The notes: generated by a model not told the origin, from the sequence alone. A DNA stretch of 64,000 bases from Diplodia intermedia (GCA_021495925.1 JAKEKT010000008.1:248001-312000); one strand, 5' to 3'. Numbered from the stretch's first letter, positions 1 to 11,821 are shown. A program made the numbers and translations.

Positions 1-559
1 GCGTGGAGTGTTGTTGGGATGATTACTGGCAAGAGCGTCTGGCGAAGCGGGCATGCAGAGAGCTTTATAGACGGAGGATGACGAGGACAAAAGCAAGGAC
101 GTGGTCGTGCAGTGTGACGTGGGCTGTGGTTTGCTCGTAGTGTCTCTCCTTTTCCGGGCAAAGCGCGCTTGGCGAGTTGGCGAAGCAAGCTTTTTGGCTG
201 TGGGACCAGTGCTGCAGTGGAGGCAATTGGCGGAAGCTTGGGGTGGGGGCTGACTGTACGTGCGAGCCCAGTGTGCCAATCAAGAATGATTAAGGTTAGT
301 TGGGCCATGTTTGAAGGACTGTGCTTGGCTGAGGCAGAAATGGCGGTATGGCTCCAGAGCTATGTTCTTTCTGGGAAAATGGTGGTGGTGATGGGTAGTG
401 ATATGGGGGCTGTGTGGCTGGGCGTTGGAGGCGGTGCAGTGTGGCTGGTGCCCGCGGCCCTGGATTCGCGTTCCGTCGCGTCTTCCTGACGCGCTCCGGC
501 TTCAATCCTCACAGCAACACCCATCGACAGAACCCGATTCAATTACGCCGCAAAAAACA
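1..559. other. Upstream region of the RNase H2 gene
   Basis: No convincing gene is seen here. The open frames are short, overlap on both strands and lack family features. The last part before 560 should hold the promoter and 5' UTR of the RNase H2 gene. The left edge may also contain the end of an outside gene. Confidence 0.5.
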
Positions 560-1611
560 ATGGACGAGCCTATGGTTGATGTGCAGGACGTTGCGCAAGA
601 GACTCCAGCCGACGATGTCTTCCGGGCACCTTCAATCAAGACGGAGGATATTCTGAAGGGTGCTTCCTACGCCCACTACTCTCCCATCCCGGAGGTTATT
701 TCTAACGACATGACCACCGAGTGCGTGCTTGGCGTCGATGAAGCTGGCAGAGGTCCCGTTCTCGGTAATCTCAAGACTTACCCAGACATATCTCAGAGCC
801 GTATCTGACACCCACAGGTCCCATGGTATACGCGCTTCTCTACCTGCCGCTCTCCGACCACCGCTCGCTGCTGGCCGAGACGCACCACTTCGACGACTCC
901 AAAGTCCTTACGCCGGCGGTGCGCTCTGCCCTGATGGAGAAGCTGTGCACGGCGGACACAGACCTGCACCGCAGCTGCGGCTGGGCAACCAAAGTCATGT
1001 CGGCGCGCGACATCTCGGCGGGCATGCTCAAGGCGGGCGGCACGTACAACCTCAACGCTCAGGCCATGGACGCCACCATCGAGCTGATCAAGCGCGTCTT
1101 CGCCCAGGGCGTCAACGTGAAAGAAATCTACATCGACACCATCGGACAGCCCGCCGCCTACCAGCGCAAGCTCGAGCGCATCTTCCCCACCGTCCAGATC
1201 ACCGTGGCCAAGAAGGCCGACTCCCTTTACCCCTGCGTGTCTGCCGCCTCCGTCTGCGCCAAGGTCACGAGGGACGCCGCGCTAGACGTTTGCTACGAGA
1301 CGTACGCTTCGAGCGCCGACGAGACGGTTGCGGCGGACGGCTGGGGCTCGGGGTACCCGTCCGATGCGAGGTGCTCAGGCTGGTTGAAGCGCAATATGGA
1401 TCCCTTCTTCGGCTGGGGCGCCGAGTGCCGCTTTAGCTGGGGCACGGCGAAGGACATGCTGGAGGACAAGAAGAGCGGGCTCAAGGTCGATTGGCCGGTG
1501 GAGGAGGACGAGGGGCAAAACATCTCCTCGTACTTCTCCGGCTTGCAGGATGACCAGGGTGACGAGCTGTCCAACTGGTTCGGCAAGCGCGTCACTGAGG
1601 AAGTCTTTTGA
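560..1611 (+). CDS. RNH201: Ribonuclease H2 catalytic subunit A
   Basis: Two exons, 560..764 and 818..1611, with a 53-bp intron, give 332 residues. The enzyme cleaves RNA of RNA-DNA hybrids and single ribonucleotides embedded in nuclear DNA. The type-2 RNase H core is plain: motif DEAGRGP at residues 60-66 (acidic pair D60/E61), DDSK, YIDTIG with D175, and KKADSLYP with D203. The spacing of the last two acidic residues (28) equals that of human RNASEH2A (from memory of the family). The splice joins the glycine of GRGPVLG to PMVY, the usual family continuation. About 50 poorly conserved residues precede the core. The ATG at 560 opens the frame that reaches the donor. Identity is secure. The exact start is likely but untested. 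Confidence 0.95.
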
Positions 1612-2284
1612 ACCTGAGCCGAACTTGGCTTGGACATCTTTCAAACAGTGCGAGGAATTGACACGATCACCGCTGAGGAAATGACCCAAGCTTCACGCCA
1701 CCAGCAAGCTTCTTCAGCGCAACGGACCGGACTCAAAGTACAGGCACAGCTGTCCATCTACTTCTCGGCACCGCTCACAACGTTCGCGTTCCAAACCATG
1801 CTTGCTTAACTTGATGCGCGGTACGAGCTAGGGCTACTTTACATGCCGTTGGGATGTAGTTCCATTGGCCAAACAACCGGCGAGACTTGCGAACGTTAAA
1901 GTTTAAAGTTAAAGCCGCGCCACACCACCCCTTCCCCGCAATCTTACGAAGGAGTTAGGATGCAACCAAAGCGGCCTTGGGCCTCTCCCGATCGGCTTGG
2001 CTAAGTGTATAGTCGCTTAGTTTCTAAAAAAAAGCAGAGCGTCAGCACGGGCGGGTTTTCATCCACAAGCAAATGACGACCATCCCGGACATGTGGATCC
2101 GTTCCCCAGGAAGAGTGTAGGGCCTGCGTCACGTTACATAGGAGACTCCAAATGTCAGATGCGGCCTTTCACCGAATGCTTTCTGTTTTAAGTGCCTGCA
2201 AATCCACTACGGACGCTACATAATATACAGCACTAAAAAGTCCAAGACCCTGGAAACCTCTCTCCACACCCCCAATTTTTTTTT
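1612..2284. other. Convergent intergenic region
   Basis: This lies between the 3' ends of the RNase H2 gene (+) and the peptidase gene (-). It should hold the 3' UTRs of both, with T/A-rich runs near 2024 and 2276. No gene or repeat is seen. Confidence 0.5.
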
Positions 2285-4195
2285 TCAACCGAACATCTTC
2301 CCAGTCTTCTTGCTCTTAAACGCATTCCGCTTGCTCCGGGCCACCCTCGGCGCCTCGCCCCGCTTGCCCTCCAGCACCGGCTTCCGCCACTGCACGCCCC
2401 TGCGCGCGACGGCGGCGCCCTGGTTCAGGCTGTCGAAGCTGGTCGCGTACGTGGCGACGGCGTGGGCGATGGCCTGCGTGTTGAGGACGAAGGCCGTCAT
2501 GTTCAGGTTGGCCGTCGTGTCGCCGGCGCCGTGGTAGTTGACATCGTAGGCGACGCCGGCCTCGCCGCCGAACAGGGCGGCCTCGTCGGCCGTCTTGATG
2601 CCCTCGGCGCCGGTGAAGACGCCGCCGCAGGCGACGCCGGCGTCGAGGAAGGGCCCGTAGTCGGAGCGGCCGTCGAACTCGGCGGCGGTGCTGGCGACGC
2701 CGCGCGCGGCGTAGTAGTCGACGAAGAGGGCCTCGGCCTCGGCGGAGCCGGCGGGCCCCGAGATGTTGAAGGCGGAGCCGTCGCCGTCGTAGACGGCGTA
2801 GATGTAGTTGGGCGACGCGATCATGTCGAAGTCGAGCATCAGGCGCAGCTTGGCCAGCTCCGCCGCCGGCAGCGTCTCGACGTAGTACGTCGAGCCGAGC
2901 AGCCCCTCCTCCTCGCCCGACCACCACGCGAAGCGCACCGAGTTGGTCGTCGTGTAGTTGGACAGCTGGAGCGCGACCTCGAGGATGCCGGTGCTGCCGC
3001 TGCCGTCGTCGTTGATGCCCGGCCCCGCGGCGACCGAGTCGGAGTGGCCGGAGAGGATGAGCGTGTTGTTCTGGTCGCCGCCCCGGGTTTGGGCGAGGAC
3101 GTTGTAGCTGTTGTTGGAGGAGGTGGGTTAGTGTTGTTTTCTTTTGCTTTGATCTCCGCCCATTTCTCTGCTCTATGTATATTTGTCCCAACTCTCCATT
3201 TTCCTTGGAAGGGAGTGCAAGGAAGGACTTTCACTTACGTCGAAGCGTTCGCGATCACGGTGGAGACGTAGACGTCGGCAACGGGCGACGCACCGCCGGC
3301 GATCTCGTCAACGAGCTCGAGGCCAAGCTCGTTGGAGATACCGACGGTCGGCACGTATGGACCTTCGTCGCGAGGCGTGCCAAGCGTACCGGACAGGTTG
3401 CCCTCGACGTTGTTGTAGATGACGGCGGCGACGGCTCCGGCGAGGCCTGCGTAGACGGACTTGAGGCCGAATTCGCAGGTACCGCGCGAGATGAGAGCGA
3501 CGTTGCCTGAGACCTCGGAGGGGTAGTCCGACTGGTTTGGATCGGCAAGTCAGCTTTTTGTGGCCTTCATTTCATGCATCTTCACTTTCTCTTCTGGACG
3601 GATACAGAGACAGTGGAGAAATTGGATACACACCTGATCACAACCGAAGTTCGAAACGGCCACGAGGGGGGCAGAGACGTTGCCGCTGGAAGAGTACTCC
3701 ATGAGCGAGGCGTCGGTGATGTTGGCGCCGTCGATGGCAAGGGAGGCCTCGCCGCTGACCTGCACGACCGACGACCACGGCTGCAGCGTCACGTCGTAGT
3801 AGTCGCCCAGGGCCGTCAGCGTCTCGTAGATATACGTGACCGTGTCGTTGTGCGCCTGGCCGCCCATGATGCGGTTGCGCTCCGGGTAGGCGTACGCGAA
3901 GCTCTGCAGCTGCTCCTCATGCCCGAGCAGCGCGTCGCCCGAGATGGCGGCTTGGAGCTCCTCCTGTGGAACAAGGTACGTGCGTTAGAAACTGGATGAA
4001 TGGCCACTGGCGGTGCTCCTTCTTGTCTTTTCCACTTGTGCTGAAGAGGAGAATCGGGGCACGTACAGAGTTCACGGCCGGGCGCCAGACGTCGCGAGGC
4101 TTGGGCGCCGGCTTCCATGCATAGGGATTGGGAGTGGCGACGGCGAGGTGCGTCAAAGCGCCGACGGCGGCAGCAGAACGGAAGGCAGACCGCAT
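2285..4195 (-). CDS. M28-family aminopeptidase, secreted or vacuolar
   Basis: Four exons, read on the minus strand: 4195..4067, 3963..3634, 3531..3239 and 3107..2285, giving 524 residues. The N-terminus has a short basic stretch, a hydrophobic core and an Ala-x-Ala-like end near residue 20, so a signal peptide is likely. Exons 2-3 form a PA-type insert, as in vacuolar aminopeptidase Y and secreted fungal leucine aminopeptidases. Exon 4 has the two-zinc M28 site: H272 (GHSDS), D284 (NDDGSG), the E316/E317 pair (SGEEEG), D345 (DFDM) and H443 (NYHGAGD). The enzyme should release N-terminal residues from peptides. The C-terminus ends in a lysine/arginine-rich tail that is unusual for a secreted enzyme. 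All introns have GT-AG ends and matching phases. Vacuolar versus secreted cannot be decided here. Confidence 0.93.
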
Positions 4196-5424
4196 CTTGT
4201 GGAGACAACGAGTGGAAGCAGAGGGCTGGCAAAGGAGGAGGCAGTTGACAATCCCGCACGCACGACAGCAGCAAGAAAGCTTGTAGACCACGAACAGGCC
4301 GCCTTTTATACAGGGACTCGGAGACCTGTCATGGGCGGCCCGCATTTCCCCTGGCTAAAATATACCTTGGAAGCGATCAGGGCGGCATTGATAGATTGAA
4401 ACATGCACCCGAGATCCCGGGTTACGCGCAGTAGTACGGATAGGCGGCGGCAGCACTGCCTAGACGAGCCTCAGCCGGCGGAGAGACAGGCGGAGGAATA
4501 TTCCACGAAACGGCACTTTGGCCTCATTAGGTAGGCGATGTCGCTGAAGGAGCGAACGGGAGCTCGGAGGACGGACAAACGCCAAGAAGAAGCGGGCATG
4601 GGCTGAGGATGGGGAGGCAACTCGGTTGCGTGATAGAGCGGACTGATAGAGAAACGGACGAAGCCAAGGAAGGCCAAGATGCAGGAGATAGAGGAACAGC
4701 TTGGCAGCCGCCTAGACTATCTGCCACCTGCCGCTTTCGAAAATGGTGTGGAAGCTGGAGGAGGCGAGAAAAACGGACTGCAGAGAAGAGGCTACCGTAT
4801 GCGAAGCGGAAAACTGCCTTTGAGACGAGAATTGCCATTGATGGATGGCATGTTCAACTTGCAGCCACAGGAGCGTCTTCAAGGGCTCTTGCGCAAATGT
4901 AGATAAGATGGTCGTTGAGCGGGGACGGACGCAGGGGCCACAGGGCCTCCAAGATATGGAGGGGGCGGAGAGACCCAATGAGAAGCGACACGGACATGGC
5001 CGAAGAGCAATGGCGAGAGCATCTGGCGTCAACTACGTAGCATGTGCGCGTCGATAAAATGCCGACCAGCCCGGACGCTGCAGCTTGGTGCGTGGGGCAT
5101 GGGGCAGTCGCGTAATAATGCTAAGGGCCGTGGCAGGACGCGGGGTCCCGGCTCGTCGTGGCGAGGCTTGGTGGCTGCAACAACACGCTTCGCTGTCTTG
5201 TCCGAAACGCTTGACTAGACTGCTCCCGCCCAAGATGCGCTTCTTTTTCATGTTGCGATGGCCGGGGGATCTTCGCCCAGCGGGTGCCTAGGACCTCGGC
5301 TCGTCGCGCCAGCACGCGCGACCGCGTCCATCTCCGCCCATCACTGCTGTAATGGCTACGCCGAGCTCCTAGACGTCAGTCACAAGGACGCGAGTCAACC
5401 ACCCCAACTGTCGTTCTTATAACC
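4196..5424. other. Divergent intergenic region
   Basis: This is the shared upstream region of the peptidase gene (-) and the thioesterase-like gene (+). Apart from the TATA box at 4303-4310 I see no gene. Open frames on both strands are short and look random. Confidence 0.5.
4303..4310 (-). promoter_or_regulatory. TATA box of the M28 peptidase gene
   Basis: On the minus strand the sequence reads TATAAAAG, a full TATA-box match. It lies about 108 nt upstream of the ATG at 4195, which leaves room for a 5' UTR of roughly 75 nt. A TATA box fits a regulated secreted-enzyme gene. Confidence 0.5.
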
Positions 5425-6644
5425 ATGTCGGCCGTAGGAAGGCTGCCCGTCATCGCTGCCATCGCAGGAGCCGGCACCTCTCTCGTAGCCATGGCCTCTT
5501 CCTCGACCCTGCGCGCCTTCCTATCGCGCGTCTTGGGAATCAGCGCCCCGGGCGGAGTCTGGAGGCTGATTGCCTTGTTCCTGGCCATCATCAACTTCAA
5601 AAACCTGCCATTTATGTGGCACGTAAGGAATCACCCTCACACACCAAGAAGGCCCCGTGCTCACCAATCCGCCAGATCCGCCTCTTCCGCGGCCTCATCT
5701 ACCAGCTCTACCTGCAGCCCACGCCGCTACCCCCGCGCGCCCTCTTCCAGCCCATCGTCACCTCGACTCGCTCGCCGCTCGCCGAGTGCGACTACAACCT
5801 GCACAAGTCCAACTCGACCTACTTCTCCGACCTCGACATCTCGCGCACCCACCTCGTCACCGCGCTGCTCCGCCAAGGCATCCGACGCATCAACGACCCC
5901 CAGCACAAGAACGCCGGGGGAGGAGGGCAGCCGAAGGAGGGCAACTTCGCCATCGCCCTCGGCGGCATCACCTGCCACTTCCGCCGCGAGGTCGCGCCCT
6001 ACGCGCGCTTCGAGATCTGGACCCGCCTGCTGTGCTGGGACCGCAAGTGGCTGTACCTCGTCTCGCACCTCGTGCGCCCCGGCGTGGCCAGGCCCGCCGC
6101 GTACACGCTGCAGCCGTGGCGCAGAGGTGGCGGCAAGCAAAAGAGCAATGGGCACTCCGACGACGTGACGGAGGAAGAGGAGAGGAGGCAGAAGCGCCGC
6201 AAGGACCTCGCCGGCGCCGTCTACGCCACCAGCATCGCCAAGTACGTCGTCAAAAAGGGCCGCTGGACCGTCCCCGCCGAGCAGGCGCTGCTGAACTCGG
6301 GCGTGCTGCCCGGCCCGCGCCCCGCGGAGCTGGGCTCGCTCGACGCCAACGGGGCCGCTCCTCCCCCTCCCGTCGTTGCTCCTGCTGCTGCTGCTGCTGC
6401 TGCTACCGCTGCCAACGGGGATGTGGACGGCTCGTACGTCTTGCCCGCCCTCGCGCCCCGTCGCGATGGCGAGGGAGACGGCGGCGATGGCGAGCTGACC
6501 TGGCTCGAGATCGAGGCGGAGCGGCAGCGCGGGATGAAGCTGGCGGCGCTGTTCGCCGGGCTGGACGACGCGCACTCTGAGTTCACCGGTGGCCAGGATG
6601 GTGTTTTGGGAGAGTACGCCGACATGCTGACGCCTTTTTGGTGA
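5425..6644 (+). CDS. THEM6-like hot-dog fold protein (4HBT_2 family)
   Basis: Two exons, 5425..5622 and 5676..6644 (53-bp intron), encode 388 residues. The first ~65 residues hold a hydrophobic segment (GVWRLIALFLAIINF) that probably anchors the protein in a membrane. The splice rebuilds FMWH-IRLFRG. The block ECDYNLHKSNSTYFSDLD matches the signature of THEM6-type hot-dog proteins, related to 4-hydroxybenzoyl-CoA thioesterases. Fungal members are often mislabelled capsule polysaccharide biosynthesis proteins. A thioesterase reaction is inferred only from the fold. A pure alanine run near residue 305, encoded by a GCT repeat at 6384-6401, sits in a low-complexity linker before the conserved C-terminal helix. 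Substrate is unknown. Confidence 0.85.
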
Positions 6645-7739
6645 GGGGCATGCGCCGCATCCTTCCACGATGCGCTATGGATATTTGTTCGGTTGGAGGG
6701 AGGGTTGGCTCGTGTGGTGGTAGAGAGAGGGAGATTACTAGATGTGATACCTCAATTTAGATACGTATGGCTTGCCCTTGTATTCCGCTTTAGCGGCATG
6801 ACTGATGCGCGCACTTTCGTCGAAGAGTTGCAGGATTCCTTAGATGATGAATGTTTCGATGTGGCGAGATGTATTCTGGCTGGTATTTCCTCCGCTGTCC
6901 TGTACTTCATTATGGGCTTCCACACCCCGCTTTCCATAGGAATGGCTTCGTAACTGAAATGCTTTCCCGTAGCAGACTCAGCATTTGCTCTCGTCTTCCA
7001 CAATAATCACAAAAGAAGAAGGAAGTCTCCATGCAAGGCAACTTTAACCGTTCAATGGTAAACTCAAGGATTAGACAAAAACTATCATGTTCTATTCCTA
7101 CCAAACGACATCAAAAACGACGGCCACGAAGCCGGGCCAACGATAGAAAGGAGGGCAAAGAAAATCGTCACTAAAGTGCGCCTCCATCCACTTCGCACAA
7201 ACTCGGCGACCGACCGGATAATGAAAATCGTTTAGCAGAAATAGCACACGCAACGAATTGCACCGAGAAACACCCTAAAGCGCAACCCCGATTCGCGCTC
7301 CTACGGATCCATGGGATTGTCATGATCCTGCTCCAGAAAATCCAAAAAGACTCCCTCATCCGTAGACGGCGGTCCACGTTTGATCCAATAAAAAGAATTT
7401 CCCATCGCGTTTCCAGAATAGTGTTGAAGAGGGCGCCCCGTTCCATCCCATCATAGGTAGTAAAATCGATATGCTCCGTCCATCTCTGGGTTGAAAACGC
7501 CTTGCGAGAAACAGAAGAATGGGAAAAAGAAAGAAGAAAGACCATGAAAAGAAATTGAGACAGACACAATAACTCCGCGTCCAGCTTTGCAATCTATACG
7601 AGCATGTTCAAGCCCCCATCGAAGAGAACTATGTCCGAGAAAAGCCTTCCGTTTCGCCGTTGCCGAAGAGAAAAAGCAAGCGGCCAAGCATGCATCATCA
7701 CGATCCTAAGAGCGGAACGCAGTCGAATTCCACTCCATA
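6645..7739. other. Convergent intergenic region
   Basis: About 1.1 kb between the thioesterase-like gene (+) and the Pns1-like gene (-), more A/T-rich than its flanks. The open frames are short and have no family likeness. I see no repeat or RNA gene. Confidence 0.45.
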
Positions 7740-10122
7740 CTAGAGCCTACGAGACTCCTCACCGAAGAGTTGGCCGGCGTCGGGGCAGTACCTGCTTTGT
7801 CCTGTACCTTGCGAGCCGACTTCACTTCCCCAACAGACGATAAGCCCGTCCAGAATGAAGCCAAGCACGCCCTCGAACGCGCCGAGAACGCTCCAGCCAA
7901 TTGCCGCTGCGATCATGCCGACAATGTACGCGTAATAGCTACCGTGGTGCTTGGAACCGGCGAGCTCCAGCGAGTGTGCCGTGCCGGCCCAGCCACCGAA
8001 TCCTAGAGCCATGCACATTACGAAACGTGTCGCGTGCAGCAGCAACTTCGCTAAGCGGTAGGGGACGAGTTCATGGCCAGAGGGCGATGAGAAAGAACGC
8101 GGCGTCAATGTCGTCGTTGGTCTTGAATGCGAGACGAAGGAGAGTTGGCGAAGTCCGTGAGCTGCACGACGAAGGTCCATGGAGTGGATCGAGGCGTAAG
8201 TAAGCGTGAGCGGGTTGGTGAGCATTACCGCCGAGGTTGGAATGAACTGGTACAAGCAAAGGCTCACGAACGCAGCAAAGCGGCGCGGAAGAACTATGAG
8301 AGGTAGTCGGAGGGCGATTGTCAGAAAAGTCGAAAGGCAGATGGAGCCAAACATGGTGCCAACGGCATGCCAGAAGGACGCTTGAGCAACTTGGCGGCTT
8401 GTAGGCTTTGGCGTCGCGTAGCGGTGGAAGTACCATTGGCTTACGGTGGCCGCCGTCAACGACCGTTGAATACCTGCGATGATGGACGAGGTCCACAGGA
8501 AGAAGACGATGTAGAAAGCGCCAAGCCACCAGGTACTGAAATCGATAACCCAGAGAGTGATTTTCCCATCACTCCTGTGGCCCTCGAGGAACAGCCGGGT
8601 GAAAAGGCCTATCCAGATCCATGTCCATAGCACAGTAAACGCAAGCACGGCCATACCAACAAGAACCAGGGCCGAACATTCCGCAAGTACCCGGCTCGCA
8701 AGCTGTAGTATGCGAGTTGCCTTGTCGATCGATCGCCGTCCTTGGTATACCATGTGGATCCAAAGAATCGCGCAGACGCCTGGAACAAACGATGTCCAGC
8801 GCATGGCCTTGTCCTGGAAAGTGGTTTCAGACCCCTTGAAACTTGAAATGAAGGGGTATAGAAAGAACGATGTAAGAATGATAGGCACGCCCAAAGTGAT
8901 GAGCTGCACCAGTGGTTGAGCAAAGTAGGACAGGCATGCTAGCCAGAGCCCTGCCACGATCATAGATACGAGGGTATAGACCGAAAGCAGGTGAAAAGAC
9001 GAATGCAACGTGGAATAGATGGTGTCTCCCAGCGGCATCTTCTTGCCTGGCGCCGAGGTATGCAGCCAAACGAGAAATGTCGTGCCCAAGAACGCCGCGA
9101 GGCAAATGAGATACAAATACGACCAAAAACTGTCGTACCGCTCCTCCTGCTCCTCCGGTACCACGGTGACGACGGTTTCGCGGTCTGGGCTTGTTGGCCT
9201 TGGGTTTTGCAAAAGAGTCTCCTCATCCGTTTCCAGGGGAATCGGTAGCGTATTGCGTAACGGGTTACGGGGCGGATTGATCCCTTGCGCTCGAGGGATG
9301 TGCTGGTATGCTGGCGGAGCATCTTGGTCATCGTCTGAGTAGTCGTCATGGAACTCGTCTCCACTATCCTTCGCCGTCGAGGCCAGTTCCACATCGACGA
9401 GTTTACCCTTCCCCTTGCTGCTTGGGGCACTCGCCTCGGAGCCGCTGGCACTCCGTTCCCGACCTTCGGCTTCCTGAATAGGTTGCACGGTAGGCTCGCG
9501 GCCTCTTACTGTCGCCCTGCTCCCTCTCCACGAGCTTCTGATTCCCCTAGCAAACGGAGTTCCATCATCGTCATCTTCACCCCCGTGGCTGTGCTCCGAC
9601 TTCGATGCGCGCTCATGGTCGTCCATCTCGGAAGAGTCGGTCAAGTGGCTCCCCCCAAACTGACGGCGCGATTTCTGGAGGGCGTAAAAATCGGCGACCT
9701 CGCGCTCGTGCTCCAAGCCGTCATCCTCTTCCCGAAAGTCGTCGGTGGCAGAGTAAAAAAGCGGGGCGGGGCCGGAAGTGCGCGAGGCAAAGGGAAAGCG
9801 CGAGACCTGCGAGGCGCTGGGGCCATACGGGTTTGGCATGTTGGGACGCTGCAGATAGGACCGGGAAGGTTGGTACCGGGAGGAGGCTTGGTTGGGGCCG
9901 CGGTGCCGGCTAGGGCGCGAGGGATGTTGCGAGGCTTCTCCGTTCTCTTGTCCACCGAGCAGACGCGACTGCGACTGCGCGAGGAAGCGCGAGGCATCTG
10001 TTTTGGCGGCCGAGTGCACATGTCAGTCACGCGAACGTGGTTGTTGGCAGGTGAGACAGCTTCGATCACCTGCCTGGCGCAGCGGGCGATAAGGGCTGCT
10101 GCGACCTACATTCGGAGAACAT
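7740..10122 (-). CDS. PNS1: Pns1/choline-transporter-like (SLC44/CTL) membrane protein
   Basis: Exon 1 is only 13 nt (10122..10110) and reads MFSE plus one base. After a 112-nt intron, exon 2 (9997..7740) continues as YASRFLAQSQSRL, giving 756 residues. This N-terminus is the one I know from fungal Pns1-like proteins. The uninterrupted frame instead begins at a GTG inside the intron, just after a stop. About 290 residues of charged, serine-rich cytoplasmic tail come first. They are followed by roughly ten hydrophobic segments starting at SFWSYLYLICLAAF and by the family C-terminus (GLIVCWGSEV, RYCPDAGQLFGEE). SLC44 proteins transport choline or ethanolamine in animals. The yeast Pns1 role is unsettled, so substrate is open. 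The gene diverges from the Rab4-like gene, with 752 bp between start codons. Confidence 0.92.
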
Positions 10123-10874
10123 GATGTCTTATGCACGGGCAGCTGCTAGTGTGGCGCGGTGCAGCTGGCCGCGGGGGACGCAGGTGGGAAGCAGGCGCGT
10201 GGGAGCGCAGAGGGAGTTGCTTGCGGAGGAGAAGCCGGCGAGTCGGTGAGTTCGGGTTGAAGGCGCGGTGGTGGCAGTGGTCGAGCTCCGCTCCGGCTGG
10301 CGATCGGCTGCCTGGGGCGGTGACGTCGGGGCCCTGGGCAAATGGAAGTGCCGGATATGAATGTGGCCGTCTGAGAGAGGGAGAGAAGGGAGAGGGTCAG
10401 AGCGAGAAGTGAGGCTCGCGGCGTCGGAGCCGGGACGAGGCGTGGACGGCGACTGCTGCAGCGGTGCCTGGGGATGCCTGGGCGGTAGGCGGCCGTCGTC
10501 GGCGGTGGTGGAAACCCTGACCCTCGCCGAAAACGTCATTCGCTACAGCACACCCAGTCACAGTCGCAACCGTGAATACTGCAGTATACCAGCCTCCTCC
10601 GACAGCCCATCAAAGAACTGCTGCCTTTCCGCCGTGCGCCTGCTGCCTGCCTTCGCGCCGCGACCCACTCCGCTTTGTCTGTGTCATCACCGCTCTTCAG
10701 CCACTTCCGCTCGCCGCAACAGTCGGCCGACCCAGCCTGCAGAGTCATCCGCCGCGCACCACCCGAACCCATCGCACCTTCACCTGGCCGCTGCCGTCGC
10801 CCCTTGCGCTCCTCTCCATCGCCGTCCGGCTGCGCTCTCACGCCTTCATCCGCCTTCGGGAGCAACCGTCCCAA
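10123..10874. other. Divergent promoter region, Pns1-like / Rab4-like
   Basis: Shared upstream region of two divergent genes. It is GC-rich, with C/T-rich stretches before the Rab start at 10875. No TATA box stands out and no other gene is seen. Confidence 0.45.
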
Positions 10875-11821
10875 ATGGCGCACCCGGCGCAACCATGGTA
10901 GGCTCTTCCGTATTGTTGAGCCGCATGGGGCCAAGACGCTCACATCCCTCAAAGGAACTACATCGCGAAGATAGTGTCTCTAGGCGACTCCGGATGCGGC
11001 AAATCTAGTGTACGACACCGCTTCTCCCTCCGTCTCTTCGCCAAACACGCCTGCTGATTTGAACCGTTTGCTTCGTCTAGCTAACAGTCCGGCTGTGCGA
11101 AGGCCGCTTCTCTCCGCACCATGACGTGACAATTGGCGTCGAGTTTGGCTCGCGCATTATACCCGTCGGCCCTCCCGCCTCGCTCGAGCTTGGAATCAAC
11201 AATCCCAATGCGGACGATAGCGCGAAGGATGTGACCGCCCTTACCGAACAAGACCAGAAACACATGAAACTGTCCATCTGGGATACTGCTGGCCAGGAGA
11301 CATACAAGAGTATCACCCGCAGCTACTTTCGCGGCGCCAGCGGCGCACTGCTGGTCTTCGACATCAGCCGGCGCGCTACCTTCGAAAGTGTCACGGAATG
11401 GCTTCACGATCTGCGCCAGATAGCTGAGGAGGGAATCGTCGTCATATTAGTCGGAAACAAGGCCGACCTGGCACCCTCTTCGATGGTTGCCTCGTCCAAC
11501 GACTCGGAGCACCCCCACGCCAATGCCGACAATAAGCGCCAAGTCACACACGAAGAGGCGGAGGAGTGGTGTCGCCAAAATAAAGTCATGCAATACGTTG
11601 AAACGTCTGCGAAATCTGGCGAAAACGTCGAGCGAGCTTTCCTGGAAGTGGCCGAACGCATATATCAGAATATCGAGGCTGGACGGTACGATTTGAATGA
11701 CAGGCGATCGGGTGTCAAAGGGCCAAATGCGGGCGGCGGAAATACCGCCAGAACCGTGAACCTGGGAATGAACGATGTTGCCGCAGCGAAGAGAGGGCAG
11801 ACTGGAGGTGGTTGCTGTTGA
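10875..11821 (+). CDS. Rab4-like small GTPase
   Basis: Three exons, 10875..10897, 10955..11009 and 11081..11821, encode 272 residues. Motifs: P-loop GDSGCGKSS (residues 18-26), switch-I TIGVEFGSR, switch-II WDTAGQE (Q98), NKAD, an ETSAK motif and a C-terminal GGGCC for double geranylgeranylation. The effector region and the SYFRGASGALLVFDIS block place it in the Rab2/4/14 group. The N-terminus (PWNYIAKIV) matches fungal proteins annotated Rab4, so a role in endosomal recycling is inferred. It is longer than a usual Rab (about 210 residues). Roughly 28 extra residues lie between strands beta2 and beta3 (57-88) and about 20 follow NKAD. Both lie in open frame with no splice sites forcing removal. 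The 23-nt first exon is supported by phase and homology. Confidence 0.9.

Noticed and set aside
729..1436. 235-codon plus-strand frame overlapping the RNase H2 gene
   Set aside because: Arg/Ala-rich shadow in another phase of a GC-rich true exon, with no family features.
2316..3271. Long overlapping frames on both strands within the M28 peptidase gene
   Set aside because: They are compositional shadows. The real exons carry the zinc ligands and in-phase introns.
5657..6668. Frames of more than 300 codons on both strands over the thioesterase-like gene
   Set aside because: They are Arg/Pro/Leu or Gly/Val-rich shadows of the exon that bears the hot-dog signature.
10019..10021. GTG start for the Pns1-like frame
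   Set aside because: It lies in the intron just after an in-frame stop. Splicing to the 13-nt exon gives the family N-terminus.
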